Assembly: GCA_019239895.1 (NCBI GenBank) | Contig: JAFAZH010000010.1 | Coordinates: forward strand, 57,130-121,129 | Reading direction: 5' to 3' | DNA: 64,000 bases | Source of the DNA: Abditibacteriaceae bacterium | GTDB taxonomy: Bacteria > Armatimonadota > Abditibacteriia > Abditibacteriales > Abditibacteriaceae | In this document: one piece after another, positions 25,241 through 33,732 of the stretch | How the letters are laid out: each line of letters begins with the position of its first letter | Numbering within the stretch: the stretch's first letter is position 1 | The notes under the pieces: model-generated | Databases searched by the model: none | The model's input: only the letters and a program-made list of their open reading frames with translations | Told to the model about the DNA's origin: nothing | Translations under genes and position numbers: made by a program

Positions 25241-25344
25241 GGGTTTGCTCAGGGTGGAGAAGAACTCAAAGTGCGGCTATTAATAACACGCTATATACTT
25301 CCAAATACAATTTATGGAATAGTTTAGCCACATTATTTCAACTT

Positions 25345-26694
25345 ATGTCTCGCATTTCACTTTCGCCTGTGACCGCCGTTACCTGCAACGAACAATTTGA
25401 TATCATCGAGCAAGCTGCTATTCACATAGATGGTTCACGCATCGTTTACGTTGGCCCGGCTACTGCTGCGCCGCCCTTTGTGGCGGATGAAACCATCGGC
25501 GGTGAGCACCTGGTAGCGATACCGGGATTGATTAATGTGCATACGCATTCGGCCATGACGCTCCTGCGCGGTTATGCCGATGACATGGCGCTTGAACCGT
25601 GGCTGCAAGAGATGATCTGGCCATTTGAGCGGCATTTACAGGCGGACGATGTTTACTGGGGCACACTTTTAGCGATTTGTGAAATGATACGCGGCGGCAC
25701 GACTTGCTTTGCGGATATGTATCACTTCTATGAGCATGGCACCCACGCGATGATTGAAAGCGGCATCCGGGCTTGCCCCAGTGCCGTGTTGCTGGGTTTT
25801 CTACCCGAACCGGAACGGCGCATTGCCAACGGCTTCGCCTTTGTGCGCGAATTTAAGGATGCTGGTGAAGGACGCATTACACCTTTCCTGGGGCCGCACT
25901 CGCTGTACACCTGCAACCGCGAACAGTGGGCGGCCATTATCCAGGGGGCATACGACTTACAAGTGCCGATTACGACCCATGCTGCCGAAACACGCCGTGA
26001 GGTGGCTGATGTCACAGCCCAATGGGGTGCCGGGCCGATTGAGACGCTCAAGAGTATCGGTGCCCTTGACGGCCCGCTTCTTGCCGCCCATTGTGTCTAT
26101 GCCGATGACCGCGACATTGCGATGCTGGCAGAAATCAATGCTGTGCAAGGCAACGGCATCGGGCCGTTACGGGTGGCACATAACCCGACTTCTAACTTGA
26201 AATTGGCTTCTGGTTTCGCGCCCGTGCCAAAGTTTCTGGAAGCCGGTATTACCGTTGGATTAGGGCCAGATGGCACAGCTTCTAACAACAACCTCAACAT
26301 GTGGGAAGAAATTCATTTAGCCGCGCTCTTGCACAAAGCTACCACAGGCGACCCCACTGTTATATCGGCGCAACAAGCCTTGCTGATGGCAACTCGTGAA
26401 GGTGCCAAATGCTTGAACCTTGAGGACTCTATTGGTACTTTAGAAGCAGGCAAAAAAGCCGATGTGGTTTTAGTAGATTTTGATAAGCCACACCTTTACC
26501 CACGTCACAACGTGGTTTCTCACTTGGTCTATGCCGCCAACTCTGCCGATGTGGATACGGTGTTGGTAGATGGCAAAGTGCTGCTGCGCAAAACGAACTT
26601 TACTACCTTAGATGTGCATCAAATTTGTGCCCAAGCCAGCACCAGAGCCAGCCGCCTGGCCACCGAACACCATCAAGCTGTAGCTCAAGGCTAA
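25345..26694 (+). CDS. mtaD: 5'-methylthioadenosine/S-adenosylhomocysteine deaminase (MtaD-like amidohydrolase)
   Basis: A 449-residue TRZ/ATZ-type amidohydrolase that deaminates S-adenosylhomocysteine and methylthioadenosine. The metal-binding HxH is NVHTHSAMTLLRG (about 66-78), followed by DDMALEPWLQEMIWPFE, typical of MtaD. The later ligands are HAAETRREV (His), AHCVYADDRD (His) and GPDGTASNNNLNMWEE (catalytic Asp). The start is ATG at 25345 because the upstream in-frame sequence lacks family resemblance. It is divergent from bioB. It would support methionine salvage or SAH recycling. Other TRZ/ATZ hydrolases share most motifs, so substrate is likely but unproved. Confidence 0.88.
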   Translation: MSRISLSPVTAVTCNEQFDIIEQAAIHIDGSRIVYVGPATAAPPFVADETIGGEHLVAIPGLINVHTHSAMTLLRGYADDMALEPWLQEMIWPFERHLQADDVYWGTLLAICEMIRGGTTCFADMYHFYEHGTHAMIESGIRACPSAVLLGFLPEPERRIANGFAFVREFKDAGEGRITPFLGPHSLYTCNREQWAAIIQGAYDLQVPITTHAAETRREVADVTAQWGAGPIETLKSIGALDGPLLAAHCVYADDRDIAMLAEINAVQGNGIGPLRVAHNPTSNLKLASGFAPVPKFLEAGITVGLGPDGTASNNNLNMWEEIHLAALLHKATTGDPTVISAQQALLMATREGAKCLNLEDSIGTLEAGKKADVVLVDFDKPHLYPRHNVVSHLVYAANSADVDTVLVDGKVLLRKTNFTTLDVHQICAQASTRASRLATEHHQAVAQG

Positions 26695-26715
26695 TTCATT
26701 GAGTGCGTGAGACAC

Positions 26716-27303
26716 ATGAATGTCACCGATGTCTTTGGGAATCTGCCGACCTTGGAAACCGACCGTCTGCGGCTGCGCAAAATTTCATTGCGCGATGCAC
26801 GGGACTTCTTTGAATACGCCTCTAACCCCGAAGTCACAAGGCATTCAACCTGGTCGCCGCATGAATCTATTGAAGACACCAAACAGTTCATCAACCAGGT
26901 GCTCAACCAGTATAAAGCGGGGCACGTTGCGCCCTGGGGCATTGAGCATAAAGCTGACCGTAAGTTCATCGGCACCTGCGGCTTTGGCAACTGGATTCAC
27001 TATCACGCTCGCGCTGAAATTGGTTACGCTCTGGCTCGCCCCTACTGGTCTCAAGGTTATATGACAGAAGCTGTGCAGTGCGTTATTGCCTTTGGCTTTA
27101 AGACGATGAAACTCAATCGCATTGAGGCGCGTTGCAGGTTAGAAAACATTGGCTCATTCCGTGTCATGGAAAAGGCAGGCATGACTTTCGAGGGCGTGCT
27201 GCGCCAGCACATGTATATGAAGGGCGACTATCACGACCTCAAGCTGTATGCCATTCTCCATGCAGATTTCCTGAATCAGGAACACCTTATACAGCAGGTT
27301 TAG
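26716..27303 (+). CDS. RimJ/RimL-type GNAT acetyltransferase
   Basis: A 195-residue N-acetyltransferase of the RimJ/RimL group. It begins with LPTLETDRLRLRKISLRDARDFFEY, the standard entry strand. The acetyl-CoA region is AEIGYALARPYWSQGYMTEAV, and the C-terminal segment is NRIEARCRLENIGSFRVMEKAGMTFEGVLRQHMYMKGDYHDLKLYAIL. Such enzymes modify ribosomal proteins, small molecules or antibiotics; the substrate cannot be told here. The ATG at 26716 is chosen over an in-frame GTG at 26707. It lies 21 bases after mtaD and 8 bases before the next gene, so it is in that operon. Confidence 0.92.
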   Translation: MNVTDVFGNLPTLETDRLRLRKISLRDARDFFEYASNPEVTRHSTWSPHESIEDTKQFINQVLNQYKAGHVAPWGIEHKADRKFIGTCGFGNWIHYHARAEIGYALARPYWSQGYMTEAVQCVIAFGFKTMKLNRIEARCRLENIGSFRVMEKAGMTFEGVLRQHMYMKGDYHDLKLYAILHADFLNQEHLIQQV

Positions 27304-27311
27304 TGTTTATT

Positions 27312-28376
27312 ATGGCACCGTCAAAAGCCGACGCTATCATCGGGTGTGTATTGGGCACTGCCATCGGGGATGCTATCGGCTTGTGTTGTGAAGGTCTCAC
27401 CAGACGCCGTCAGCAAAAGCTTTATCCGACTATCACCGGCCCTAACCTCTGGCTCGGACGAGGTATGGTTTCTGATGACACAGAACACACTTGCATGGTC
27501 GCCCAAGCCCTTATCATGTCGGCTGGGCAGGTGGATATATTTGAGCAAAGCCTGGCGCGGCAATTGAAAATGTGGCTGCTGGGTTTGCCCGCTGGCACAG
27601 GTAAAGCGACGGCGCAGGCGGTTACAAAGCTATGGCTCGGCTTTGGAGTTAAACGCAGTGGCGTCTTTTCAGCAGGTAACGGCCCAGCCATGAGAAGCAC
27701 CATCATTGGCGTCTGCTATGGACACGATGCTACCTTGATGGTAGATTTAGTTCGCGTCTCCACCTGCCTCACGCACACTGATCCAAAAGCTGAATGGGGA
27801 GCCATAGCGGTGGCAATAGCAGCTTATATGGCCAGCCCGCAGACACGTGTTGCACCGAACGAGTATTATGAAGCTTTAGCCCAAGTCGTGGGGCAGGAGG
27901 CTACCGAGCTACTGGCCCTGGTGCAGCAAGCTGTCACGTTTGTAGCAACCGGACGCAGCACCGAAGAGTTCGCGGCAGAGATTGGTTTAAGTAACGGGGT
28001 TAGCGGTTATGTTAATCACACCGTTCCGGTGGCGCTCTATGCCTGGTTGCGGCATGGCAATGATTATCGTGCAGCGGTGCTGGATATTGTTCGTTGTGGT
28101 GGGGATACCGATTCAACGGCGGCCATTGTCGGTGGCATTATTGGTGCGGCGGGTGGTAAAGCGAGTATTCCTGCGGAATGGCTGCAAAGTCTGGCAGAGT
28201 GGCCGCGTACAATTAATTGGATGGAAGCCCTGGGAGAGCGATTGGCCGAAGTATGCGAACAGGGAATGCCACAGCGAGCTTTACCTTTATCTTTCCTCGG
28301 CCTTTGGTTTAGGAATGTCTTTTTCTTGTGTGTTGTCCTGCTGCATGGATGGCGTCGTTTACTCCCGCCTTACTGA
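27312..28376 (+). CDS. ADP-ribosylglycohydrolase family protein
   Basis: A 354-residue DraG/ARH-type hydrolase that removes ADP-ribose from modified proteins or small molecules. The N-terminal AIGDAIG and metal-binding SDDTEHT (about 55-61) and the C-terminal GGDTDSTAAIVGGIIGA give the four acidic ligands for the binuclear Mg site. The C-terminal tail is hydrophobic (RNVFFLCVVLLHGWRRLLPPY), a feature I associate with a subgroup of cyanobacterial-like members and not a frameshift. It starts 8 bases after the RimJ-like gene. A strong terminator hairpin follows. No ADP-ribosyltransferase gene is in the window. Confidence 0.88.
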   Translation: MAPSKADAIIGCVLGTAIGDAIGLCCEGLTRRRQQKLYPTITGPNLWLGRGMVSDDTEHTCMVAQALIMSAGQVDIFEQSLARQLKMWLLGLPAGTGKATAQAVTKLWLGFGVKRSGVFSAGNGPAMRSTIIGVCYGHDATLMVDLVRVSTCLTHTDPKAEWGAIAVAIAAYMASPQTRVAPNEYYEALAQVVGQEATELLALVQQAVTFVATGRSTEEFAAEIGLSNGVSGYVNHTVPVALYAWLRHGNDYRAAVLDIVRCGGDTDSTAAIVGGIIGAAGGKASIPAEWLQSLAEWPRTINWMEALGERLAEVCEQGMPQRALPLSFLGLWFRNVFFLCVVLLHGWRRLLPPY

Positions 28377-28419
28377 AACCTAAGAGGGCTGCATAATTAA
28401 CATGCAGCCCTCTTAGGTT
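28377..28419. terminator. Strong 18-bp bidirectional terminator hairpin
   Basis: A perfect 18-bp stem (28377-28394 with 28402-28419) around a 7-base loop AATTAAC; the right flank is CTTATTT and the left flank GTTTC in reverse. It sits exactly between the converging ADP-ribosylglycohydrolase gene (ends 28376) and the BrkB gene (ends 28440), so it can terminate both. Confidence 0.88.
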
Positions 28420-28439
28420 CTTATTTATCGAAAGCAAAC

Positions 28440-29579
28440 TCACTCTTTATTTTTCATGCGCCGTGACGCGATAAACAGCCCAGCTACCGTGCCAAAGATG
28501 ACGGAAGCCAAGTATTCCGTATCCACTTTACCCGGCTGTTGTTTGCTGGCAACCCTGCCTTGCGTATGCGGCGAAACACCACTGGGCACAGCAACTGGCA
28601 CCTGCTCGCCCGGTTTGCCTTTAAGCTGCACTTCAGTCGCATGAGTAGCCGCCATCAGTCCTTCCAGGCTGGGCATACCCTGGCGGGCACGCCCATCTTC
28701 AGTAATAGCCACCGCGTGGGGTGATGGCTCGATGCGAGTGCCATATTTTGTACCGTAGACTTGCGTGAATTGGGCACCAAAAAAGAGGATTTGCGCCGCG
28801 TAATAAACCCAGAGCAGGATTAGCACTAAGGAACTGGCGGCCCCGTAAGGTGAACTGGTGGCGACATGGGCTAGATATAAACCTAAAGCAAATTTACCAA
28901 CGGTGAAGAGGAACGAAGTGATAATCGCACCCACCCATACATCTTTCCAGCCAATCTTCACGTCGGGCAACACCCGGAAAATCATGGCAAACATCAGCAC
29001 CATGACGCCAAAGGTGATGATCTCATTCAGAGCGCGCAGTGATCCTGGAGGTAGGGGTAAAGCGCCACTCATTGATTTGGTCAGCGCCTCAATAGCGATA
29101 CTCAGAAGCATTGAAATAGCTAACAATAAGCCAGTGCCCAGCACCATTGCAAACGAGAGAAAACGCTGGCGGATCATTGCCATGATGCCCTGATTGGGCT
29201 TGGGCGCAACTTCCCAGATGGTGTTCAGAGCATCTTGCAGTTGGCCGAACAAACCTGCCGCACCGAGCAGCGATGTCAAGATGCCAATAATGGTGGCGAC
29301 AATGCTGGCGTCTTTGCTGCCGCTCTTAGAGAGCATCGTCGCCACCAGATCAGTCGCCTGCGGGCCAATCTGTGCCCGCATCTGCATGATAATATAATCC
29401 TGCACATTGCCTTTAAAGACCAATCCCGCAATAGCCGTGAAGACAATCAGCATTGGTGCCATTGAAAACACCGTATAATAGGCAAATGCTGCCGCCAAGC
29501 GCGAGGCTTTATGCTCGCTCCATTGCGTATAAGTTTCCTTGATTAGCGCGAAAAAACTTTTCGCATCCAGCCCTTTCAT
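28440..29579 (-). CDS. YihY/BrkB-family membrane protein
   Basis: A 379-residue inner-membrane protein of the YihY/UPF0761 family. The N-terminus has the family block EHKASRLAAAFAYYTVFSMAPMLIV (first membrane segment at about 35-56), then further hydrophobic segments at about 95-115, 140-165, 190-215, 225-245 and 255-280, giving six in all; GAAGLFGQLQDALNTIW and PYGAASSLVLILLWVYYAAQILFFGAQFTQVYG are typical. The C-terminal ~95 residues are hydrophilic with a last hydrophobic stretch near FGTVAGLFIASRR. The start is ATG at 29579 with GGAG upstream. Function of the family is unsettled. Confidence 0.9.
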   Translation of the reverse strand: MKGLDAKSFFALIKETYTQWSEHKASRLAAAFAYYTVFSMAPMLIVFTAIAGLVFKGNVQDYIIMQMRAQIGPQATDLVATMLSKSGSKDASIVATIIGILTSLLGAAGLFGQLQDALNTIWEVAPKPNQGIMAMIRQRFLSFAMVLGTGLLLAISMLLSIAIEALTKSMSGALPLPPGSLRALNEIITFGVMVLMFAMIFRVLPDVKIGWKDVWVGAIITSFLFTVGKFALGLYLAHVATSSPYGAASSLVLILLWVYYAAQILFFGAQFTQVYGTKYGTRIEPSPHAVAITEDGRARQGMPSLEGLMAATHATEVQLKGKPGEQVPVAVPSGVSPHTQGRVASKQQPGKVDTEYLASVIFGTVAGLFIASRRMKNKE

Positions 29580-29671
29580 AATTGCACTCCTCGCAACAAC
29601 TTCAGGGCGAGACAATGCAGAATTCGGGCCAGGGTCTGCTGCTTTAGGGGGTTATTCTGTTTAATTTGGGA

Positions 29672-30973
29672 TTAAGCCACCACATGAGTCGGCTCGTTAG
29701 GCGAGACACCGTGCGGGTCATTGACTTGCGCGCCACCGGGCGGCGGCACTGGCCCGTGGCGCAATGGGTCATCAGTTGCCTCCATCCAGTGGGCGAGGCG
29801 GTCGCGCATCTCTTGCAACACTTCCGTCCAGGCCGCATCTCCCGCTAAATTGTGCATCTCCTGCGGATCGAATATGAGGTCGTAAAGCTGTTCAGAGGCC
29901 AAATAGTGCCGGGGCCAGCCATGTTCCAACCACACTCGTTTGCTGAGGCTGTCATCGCAGTTAGGCAACACCGGATGGGTATCTTCGGAGAAGCGACGGA
30001 TGTATTTCCAACGTGATGTGCGCACGGCGCGTTGTGGTTCATAGGCCGCATGATAGGTCACTTCCGCAAAAATGGCCTCATTTATTTCTGTGGCCTCGCC
30101 ACGCACCAGGGGCAGCAGCGAACGCCCTTGCAGCCACGGAGGAGGCTTAATTTGCAAGAGGTCACACAGCGTCGGGAATACATCAATATGTGAAATCAAG
30201 GCATCCGAAACCGCACCGTCATTGAAGCCCCCTGGCCCACGCATAATGAGCATGACGCCAATACCCCTGTCGGTCAGGTTGCACTTCATGCCCGGAAAAG
30301 CCAGGCCGTGATCGGTGGTGCAAATGACGAACGTATTTTCAGCCAGGCCATTCGCCTCAAGCGCATCCAGTACCACGCCGATTTTATGATCTAAAGTTTG
30401 GGCTGCCACTTTGAAATCGGCCATATCCTGACGCACCGCAGGCGTATCGGGCAGCGATGGTGGAGGCAAACAATAACGCGCATCACCACTGGGGCCAGGC
30501 GCAGTGAAATGTGTGCCGCGCAAACGATGCACTTCCTCAAAACCCACATCGAGAAAGAAAGGCTGCTCCGGTGCGTGGGATAGAAACTCTTGCGCTACGA
30601 CTTCTGCCGCCGCAGGCGTGCCGATAATGGCATCATAGCCAATGGTAGCCGGGTCTTCCGCCACATGTTGCATTCCGGCCAGCGCAGAATAATAGCCAGC
30701 CCCGCGCAATGTATGTACCAGATGTTGAGAATAGTCGTGCAACCCAAACCCACGATGCGCCAACCCCAACATCCCGCTGCTATGCGCGCACTGCCCGGTT
30801 AGGAGAGCGGCGCGGCTCGGCGAGCAGGTGGGCGAAGCGCAGAATGCCTGGCGAAACAGCACCCCTGCTTCGGCTAATCGCTGGATATTAGGTGTCGCTA
30901 TGGCATGACCATACGGCTGCACATAACGCCCCGTATCATGGGAATGAATATAGAGAATGTTAGGCCGCTTCAT
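29672..30973 (-). CDS. Sulfatase (Cys-type, arylsulfatase/heparan-N-sulfatase-like)
   Basis: A 433-residue sulfatase of the alkaline phosphatase superfamily. The active-site sequence is CSPSRAALLTG at 50-60 (Cys50 to be oxidised to formylglycine). Metal ligands: Asp13 in HSHDTG, Asp-His in CTTDHGLAFPG. The layout resembles the S1 subfamily 8-like heparan N-sulfatase branch. There is no clear signal peptide (begins MKRPNILYIHSHD), so it may be cytoplasmic or use another start. A formylglycine-generating enzyme is not in the window. It belongs to the minus-strand polysaccharide locus. Confidence 0.9.
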   Translation of the reverse strand: MKRPNILYIHSHDTGRYVQPYGHAIATPNIQRLAEAGVLFRQAFCASPTCSPSRAALLTGQCAHSSGMLGLAHRGFGLHDYSQHLVHTLRGAGYYSALAGMQHVAEDPATIGYDAIIGTPAAAEVVAQEFLSHAPEQPFFLDVGFEEVHRLRGTHFTAPGPSGDARYCLPPPSLPDTPAVRQDMADFKVAAQTLDHKIGVVLDALEANGLAENTFVICTTDHGLAFPGMKCNLTDRGIGVMLIMRGPGGFNDGAVSDALISHIDVFPTLCDLLQIKPPPWLQGRSLLPLVRGEATEINEAIFAEVTYHAAYEPQRAVRTSRWKYIRRFSEDTHPVLPNCDDSLSKRVWLEHGWPRHYLASEQLYDLIFDPQEMHNLAGDAAWTEVLQEMRDRLAHWMEATDDPLRHGPVPPPGGAQVNDPHGVSPNEPTHVVA

Positions 30974-31085
30974 GTTTTCTCTTTGATTTTAATTTAGCCA
31001 CGGAACCACACAGAAGGACACGGAAATTAGGGTATGGGGTTCAGGGTCGCGGGTTTAAACAGACGAAGTTAGCAAATATCGGGAA

Positions 31086-31189
31086 GGGCAGACTACCGAA
31101 CCCGGAGCGTGAGCGACGGGCTTCCGTAAGACCTGCTAAGGGCTATCACTGAAGCCCGTCGCTCACGCTCCGGGTTCGGTAGTCTGCCC
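31086..31189. repeat. 39-bp perfect inverted-repeat element
   Basis: Arms 31086-31124 and 31151-31189 are exact reverse complements (39 bp) around a 26-base loop, giving a very stable cruciform or hairpin. A 27-base part of one arm recurs at 9251-9277. The right arm supplies the last codons and stop of the Cys-rich DUF1450-like gene (stop at 31163). Confidence 0.88.
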
Positions 31190-31459
31190 CTCTCTCCCTC
31201 TCCTCTTCCCCTCTTCTTCCTTCCGTGTGCTTCTGTGGCTGAAAATTTCTTTAAGCATTACGTCATGCGATGCGCCGCACAATAGAGCACCATCAACCAA
31301 GAGGTATGGCCCCTCAAAGCATTCGCAACAGTGGCCCTGGCAGCATTCTTCGATGACGGTAACGCCATACTTTGATCGTAACTGCTGCAACTGCTGGCGC
31401 GTTTGCTCATCAATGTTATAGGCACAACACTCTATTAATTGTGGCATTCGATCCAACAT
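31163..31459 (-). CDS. Small cysteine-rich protein, YuzB/DUF1450-like
   Basis: A ~98-residue protein. The core MPQLIECCAYNIDEQTRQQLQQLRSKYGVTVIEECCQGHCCECFEGPYLLVDGALL matches the YuzB/DUF1450 pattern (thioredoxin-like ferredoxin fold without known function). Many cysteines (ECC, ECCQGHCCEC) could bind a metal or an Fe-S cluster. The ATG at 31459 is used; ATG at 31447 fits the family start too, and a TTG at 31504 would overlap the heparinase stop. The last ~15 residues (KEEEGKRRGREGQTTEPGA) and stop derive from the inverted-repeat element. It follows the heparinase gene directly on the same strand. Confidence 0.68.
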   Translation of the reverse strand: MLDRMPQLIECCAYNIDEQTRQQLQQLRSKYGVTVIEECCQGHCCECFEGPYLLVDGALLCGASHDVMLKEIFSHRSTRKEEEGKRRGREGQTTEPGA

Positions 31460-31481
31460 CTCAGGTCGCTCGGATTTCAAT

Positions 31482-33638
31482 TTACGGATTAGGAATGCGA
31501 CCAATATTCATGCCACCAAGCGGATTGAGGTCATAGGTGACAAGCTGGCGGGGCCGATCAGCAAAATCTATGGCGATTTTACCCGGCTCCAAAACTGTGA
31601 CGTGTTGCACCGGATTGACAGCACCCGGCTTCAAAGGAACCAGTAAAGTCAGAAATTGCTGCACGCCCGTGCCCTGGCGGGTGTGCAGCACGGTGGTGGC
31701 AGGCACATACTGCGGTTCCATATCTTTGCGCACCCACCAACCGAGTAACTCCGGCGTGGTCTGAGCCGAAGCCGTGCGCACGGTTAGTCCATCGTGCAAC
31801 AGGGGCACCACAGCGAGGTTCGATTGGCCCGCATCCGCCGTTGTCACCATGCCATTAGCGTCGTCCGTTTTGGTGGCGGTGGGCAGCAGGTGCCAGCGGA
31901 CTTGATAGGTATGCGGGGCATTATCTTTTGGGGTGAGGGTATCAGCCACCAGAAATAAGTCGGGCTTAACAAACAGCACGCGCCGCGTGTGCGTTACAAT
32001 ACGGTTGTCCTCTTTACCGTATCCATCATCGTAAACCCCGGCGGCAAAATCATAAATAGGGGTGCTCGTCCAGTGGACATCTATGGGTTGCCGAGAAACA
32101 TTGGCCTCGCGGTCTTTGGTCTGCCGACGCTGTGGCAGATTGTCCACTAAAACTGTGTTATGGGAGTAGGTATCTGTGGCATAAGAGCGCCACTTGCTTT
32201 GCTCATAGCTGCCGCCACCGCCATCAAACAAGATTTCACGCCCATAAGCCCACAGCACCACATTCAGCTTATCTTGATGCACATGCCCATAACCTAACGG
32301 CCCGGCGTCAAAGCAGAGATAATTAGCATCGGGCTGCCAGCCTGAGCGCATCACGAAATAACCCGCATAAGGGAACGGGTGGGAAGTTTGTGCTGGAGGT
32401 TCGCCACTCTGACCATTGGTCGCAATCCAGGCAAAATCGCGGCGCTGTGGAAATAAGGTACTGGCTCGCGCTAAGGTCTGCGGCACTCCCACGGGCCAGG
32501 AGTCGTTAAAACGCGGCAGATTACGGTCGGGCGTCATCAAATACAGGTTATAGTCAAAAGCACTTTGCGTGCGCGCCACATAATCGCCCGGCAATTCATT
32601 CATGCGCCCGAATAGCTGCGCCAGGGCCGGGATTTTCAAAATGTTATCCAGAGCCACTTGATGGTAACCAGGAGTTAATTCAACCTGGGCGCCGTCCGGC
32701 AGAAATTGCTTATTCAGTTCGGCGTACAGACTGCCACTGGCATAACTACGCCAATCCTTGGCTTCTTTGAGTTCAGGAAACAACCCGCCGACGGTATAAA
32801 GCCCGGACATCTCCATCGTGAGCCAGTTGCCCGTCGTGGGATACTGACGCAAGTAGCGTGCTTGCTCGATGCAGGACTTGAGATACAGCACAATATCATC
32901 ATCGGTAAAAGCGGGCGAGGTTAAAAAGCGGTGATAGGCATCGGGCCATGAGCCAGACATACGGATTCCGGTTTCAATCGTGCGCCAGGCAGAGCCTGCC
33001 TTTTGATCGCTGCCCTTTGGTGGATGGGGACAATGCTCCACCCAACTCCGTAATTGTTTAACCCAGGTTTGGGCATATAGTTCATCCCCGGTGCCCCAGT
33101 AGGCCCGCCCCAGGTTCGGCCAGAAGTCCATACGGTTCAATTGCCACTGCCATTCCGCATTATCTGGCAAATCAGCCCGCGCTGTAGTCACGTTGTAAAA
33201 CCAGTCTATGTTGCCCTGGGGAAACGTGTACCCGATGGTGACGACCTGCACCTTGCCTGCTACGGTGTTGTCCGCATCCTGTTTACTATATTTTGTGTCA
33301 CGTGCAGGATGATGAGCATCGAACCACCAAGGGACGGTCGTGCGGGCGCGCAGGTAAGCCGCCAACGCGCGTTTCGCCCCACTGAGATCGCCTGCGCCAA
33401 CAGCCGCCTTGACTGCTTCTAACCCTTTGCCAGTTAGGTCTATGGCCTCAAATAGTTCTTGATCTGTCATCAATGGCCCCTGCTTCTCGATCTGAGCCTG
33501 CGCGGTGTTCGGAGCAGTTACAGGTGGAGCCTGCACCCTGCTGTCGGCACGCCCCGGCTCAGCGGCTATGGTAGGGAGGGTGCCGATTATAACGAGCCAG
33601 CAGCCTACACTCTGATACCATGCTCTTCTCATATTCAT
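31482..33638 (-). CDS. Exported heparinase II/III-like polysaccharide lyase
   Basis: A 718-residue secreted polysaccharide lyase (PL12/15/17-like). The signal peptide is at about 1-28 (MNMRRAWYQSVGCWLVIIGTLPTIAAEPG). The N-terminal part is an (alpha/alpha) toroid (LTGKGLEAVKAA..., GNWLTMEMSGLYTVGGLFPE). The C-terminal beta-sandwich heparinase_II_III domain has HPFPYAGYFVMRSGW, AGPLGYGHVHQDKLNVVLWAYG and YSHNTVLVDNLPQ. His and Tyr of these segments are candidate catalytic residues. Cleavage would be beta-elimination of uronic-acid-containing polysaccharide. The ATG at 33638 has AGGTAGG upstream; a TTG lies 6 bases before it. Confidence 0.9.
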   Translation of the reverse strand: MNMRRAWYQSVGCWLVIIGTLPTIAAEPGRADSRVQAPPVTAPNTAQAQIEKQGPLMTDQELFEAIDLTGKGLEAVKAAVGAGDLSGAKRALAAYLRARTTVPWWFDAHHPARDTKYSKQDADNTVAGKVQVVTIGYTFPQGNIDWFYNVTTARADLPDNAEWQWQLNRMDFWPNLGRAYWGTGDELYAQTWVKQLRSWVEHCPHPPKGSDQKAGSAWRTIETGIRMSGSWPDAYHRFLTSPAFTDDDIVLYLKSCIEQARYLRQYPTTGNWLTMEMSGLYTVGGLFPELKEAKDWRSYASGSLYAELNKQFLPDGAQVELTPGYHQVALDNILKIPALAQLFGRMNELPGDYVARTQSAFDYNLYLMTPDRNLPRFNDSWPVGVPQTLARASTLFPQRRDFAWIATNGQSGEPPAQTSHPFPYAGYFVMRSGWQPDANYLCFDAGPLGYGHVHQDKLNVVLWAYGREILFDGGGGSYEQSKWRSYATDTYSHNTVLVDNLPQRRQTKDREANVSRQPIDVHWTSTPIYDFAAGVYDDGYGKEDNRIVTHTRRVLFVKPDLFLVADTLTPKDNAPHTYQVRWHLLPTATKTDDANGMVTTADAGQSNLAVVPLLHDGLTVRTASAQTTPELLGWWVRKDMEPQYVPATTVLHTRQGTGVQQFLTLLVPLKPGAVNPVQHVTVLEPGKIAIDFADRPRQLVTYDLNPLGGMNIGRIPNP

Positions 33639-33683
33639 TAGCAAGACCTACCTCTAGTAACGACAAACAATACCGCAAACAGC

Positions 33684-33716
33684 AACGTCATGCCCTGTAG
33701 TACAGGGCATGACGTT
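33684..33716. terminator. Hairpin terminator between GH27 and heparinase genes
   Basis: A perfect 15-bp stem (33684-33698 with 33702-33716, AACGTCATGCCCTGT) with a 3-base loop. It lies 17 bases after the GH27 stop and 46 bases before the heparinase start, both minus strand. On the minus strand the downstream sequence is only weakly T-rich (GCTGTTTG); the plus side has TTTTCT. It is likely a terminator or attenuator. Confidence 0.7.
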
Positions 33717-33732
33717 TTCTACACGGGCATCT

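Noticed and set aside
25186..25344. Longer start for the MTA/SAH deaminase
   Set aside because: The upstream frame overlaps the bioB start and has no similarity to the amidohydrolase family, while the ATG at 25345 begins at the usual N-terminal strand.
28290..28376. Frameshift at the ADP-ribosylglycohydrolase C-terminus
   Set aside because: The hydrophobic tail ending LLPPY is a recognisable feature of a subgroup of this family, and length is normal.
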